From contig NZ_WTZA01000001.1 of the NCBI RefSeq assembly GCF_009827495.1, positions 248,001 to 312,000 of the forward strand: a stretch of DNA of 64,000 bases, written 5' to 3'. The notes under the pieces are model-generated. The model saw nothing but the letters and a program-made list of their open reading frames with translations, did no database searches and was not told where the DNA came from. Of this stretch, positions 63,825-64,000 are shown one piece after another (positions within the stretch are counted from its first letter, which is position 1; each line of letters begins with the position of its first letter). Origin of the DNA: Tsuneonella aeria (GTDB lineage Bacteria; Pseudomonadota; Alphaproteobacteria; Sphingomonadales; Sphingomonadaceae). Both the position numbers and the translations under genes were made by a program.

Positions 63825-64000
63825 GTGGCCTGGATCTACCTGTTCGTCGCCGGACTGTTCGAAATCGTGTGGGCGTATTCGATGAAGCTCTCGGACGGAT
63901 TTTCCCGGCCGACATATTCCGCCATCACGATCATCGCGATGATCCTGAGCTTCGCCTTGCTGGCGCTGGCCATGAAGTCGCTCCCGCTGGGCACAGCCTA
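63825..64000 (+). CDS. SMR family exporter, SugE/Gdx type (partial)
   Basis: The first 58 residues of a roughly 105-residue, four-helix small multidrug resistance protein are present, and the gene runs off the right edge. The start is GTG 63825, five bases after a perfect AAGGAGG. AWIYLFVAGLFEIVWAYSMK has the central Glu13 of the family, and GFSRPTYSAITIIAMILSF and AMKSLPLGTAY match the SugE/Gdx subgroup. Gdx proteins export guanidinium, which fits the hairpin in the leader. Confidence 0.85.
   Translation, partial: MAWIYLFVAGLFEIVWAYSMKLSDGFSRPTYSAITIIAMILSFALLALAMKSLPLGTA

Overview
The window is 64 kb of high-GC DNA that reads as a chromosomal segment of an alphaproteobacterium, most likely order Sphingomonadales (Erythrobacteraceae or Sphingomonadaceae). 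The reasons are the CckA and CpdR parts of the CtrA phosphorelay, a split b/b' ATP synthase stator operon starting with atpI, a GTTC-N7-GTTC LexA site in front of recA, SapC-type and DUF4139 proteins, and GTC-ATC...GATGAC type palindromic repeats. This is inference from gene content; no database was searched. Almost all of the window is dense housekeeping sequence. I see no prophage, CRISPR array, transposase or rRNA; one tRNA (Val, GAC) is present.

Layout. 1-4 kb: end of glyS, then ppdK. 4-9.4 kb: a methyltransferase, comF, a possibly structured non-coding stretch, hisI, a MerR regulator with its acyl-CoA dehydrogenase, and an outer-membrane barrel protein. 9.4-12.4 kb (minus): lytic transglycosylase, greB and an exported protein. 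12.5-17 kb (plus): dapA, smpB, a DUF2062 membrane protein and cckA. 17-24.2 kb: two tandem DUF4139 proteins, recA and alaS. 24.2-28.2 kb (minus): a 53-residue protein, a KefB/C-type antiporter, icd, tRNA-Val and cpdR. 28.3-36.5 kb: N-formylglutamate amidohydrolase, a candidate small RNA, sapC, an FAD-linked oxidase, an RhlE-type helicase, a second tiny protein and uvrD/pcrA. 36.6-41.6 kb: an 11-residue-repeat exported protein, rsmD, a pseudouridine synthase, a Rieske oxygenase and an AmpG-like permease. 41.6-48.2 kb (minus): a pyrimidine-tryptophan-lipid-folate operon lapA-pyrF-trpF-trpB-[DUF559]-trpA-accD-folC. 48.2-52.4 kb (minus): purB, an acyltransferase-SGNH protein and radC. 52.4-59 kb (plus): ydbH-ynbE-ydbL and the F0 operon atpI-atpB-atpE-atpF'-atpF. 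59.2-64 kb: quinone oxidoreductase, gloB, rpsA, cmk and the start of a SugE/Gdx-type exporter.

Functional links. trpF, trpB and trpA carry the last steps of tryptophan synthesis, with pyrF, accD and folC in the same transcription unit. CckA is the phosphate source for CtrA, and CpdR controls ClpXP-dependent CtrA turnover. YdbH, YnbE and YdbL form one envelope lipid-homeostasis system. The MerR regulator probably represses itself and the acyl-CoA dehydrogenase.

The observations most worth checking are: a DUF559 endonuclease-fold gene flanked by inverted repeat copies and wedged between trpB and trpA, with one repeat copy encoding its C-terminus and the trpA ribosome-binding site; a compact candidate small RNA with an exposed anti-Shine-Dalgarno stretch at 29.3 kb; a guanidine-II-like hairpin ahead of the SugE/Gdx-type gene; mutually exclusive hairpins between icd and the antiporter gene; a TonB-box-like motif inside a DUF4139 protein; and an exported protein built of six exact 11-residue units.
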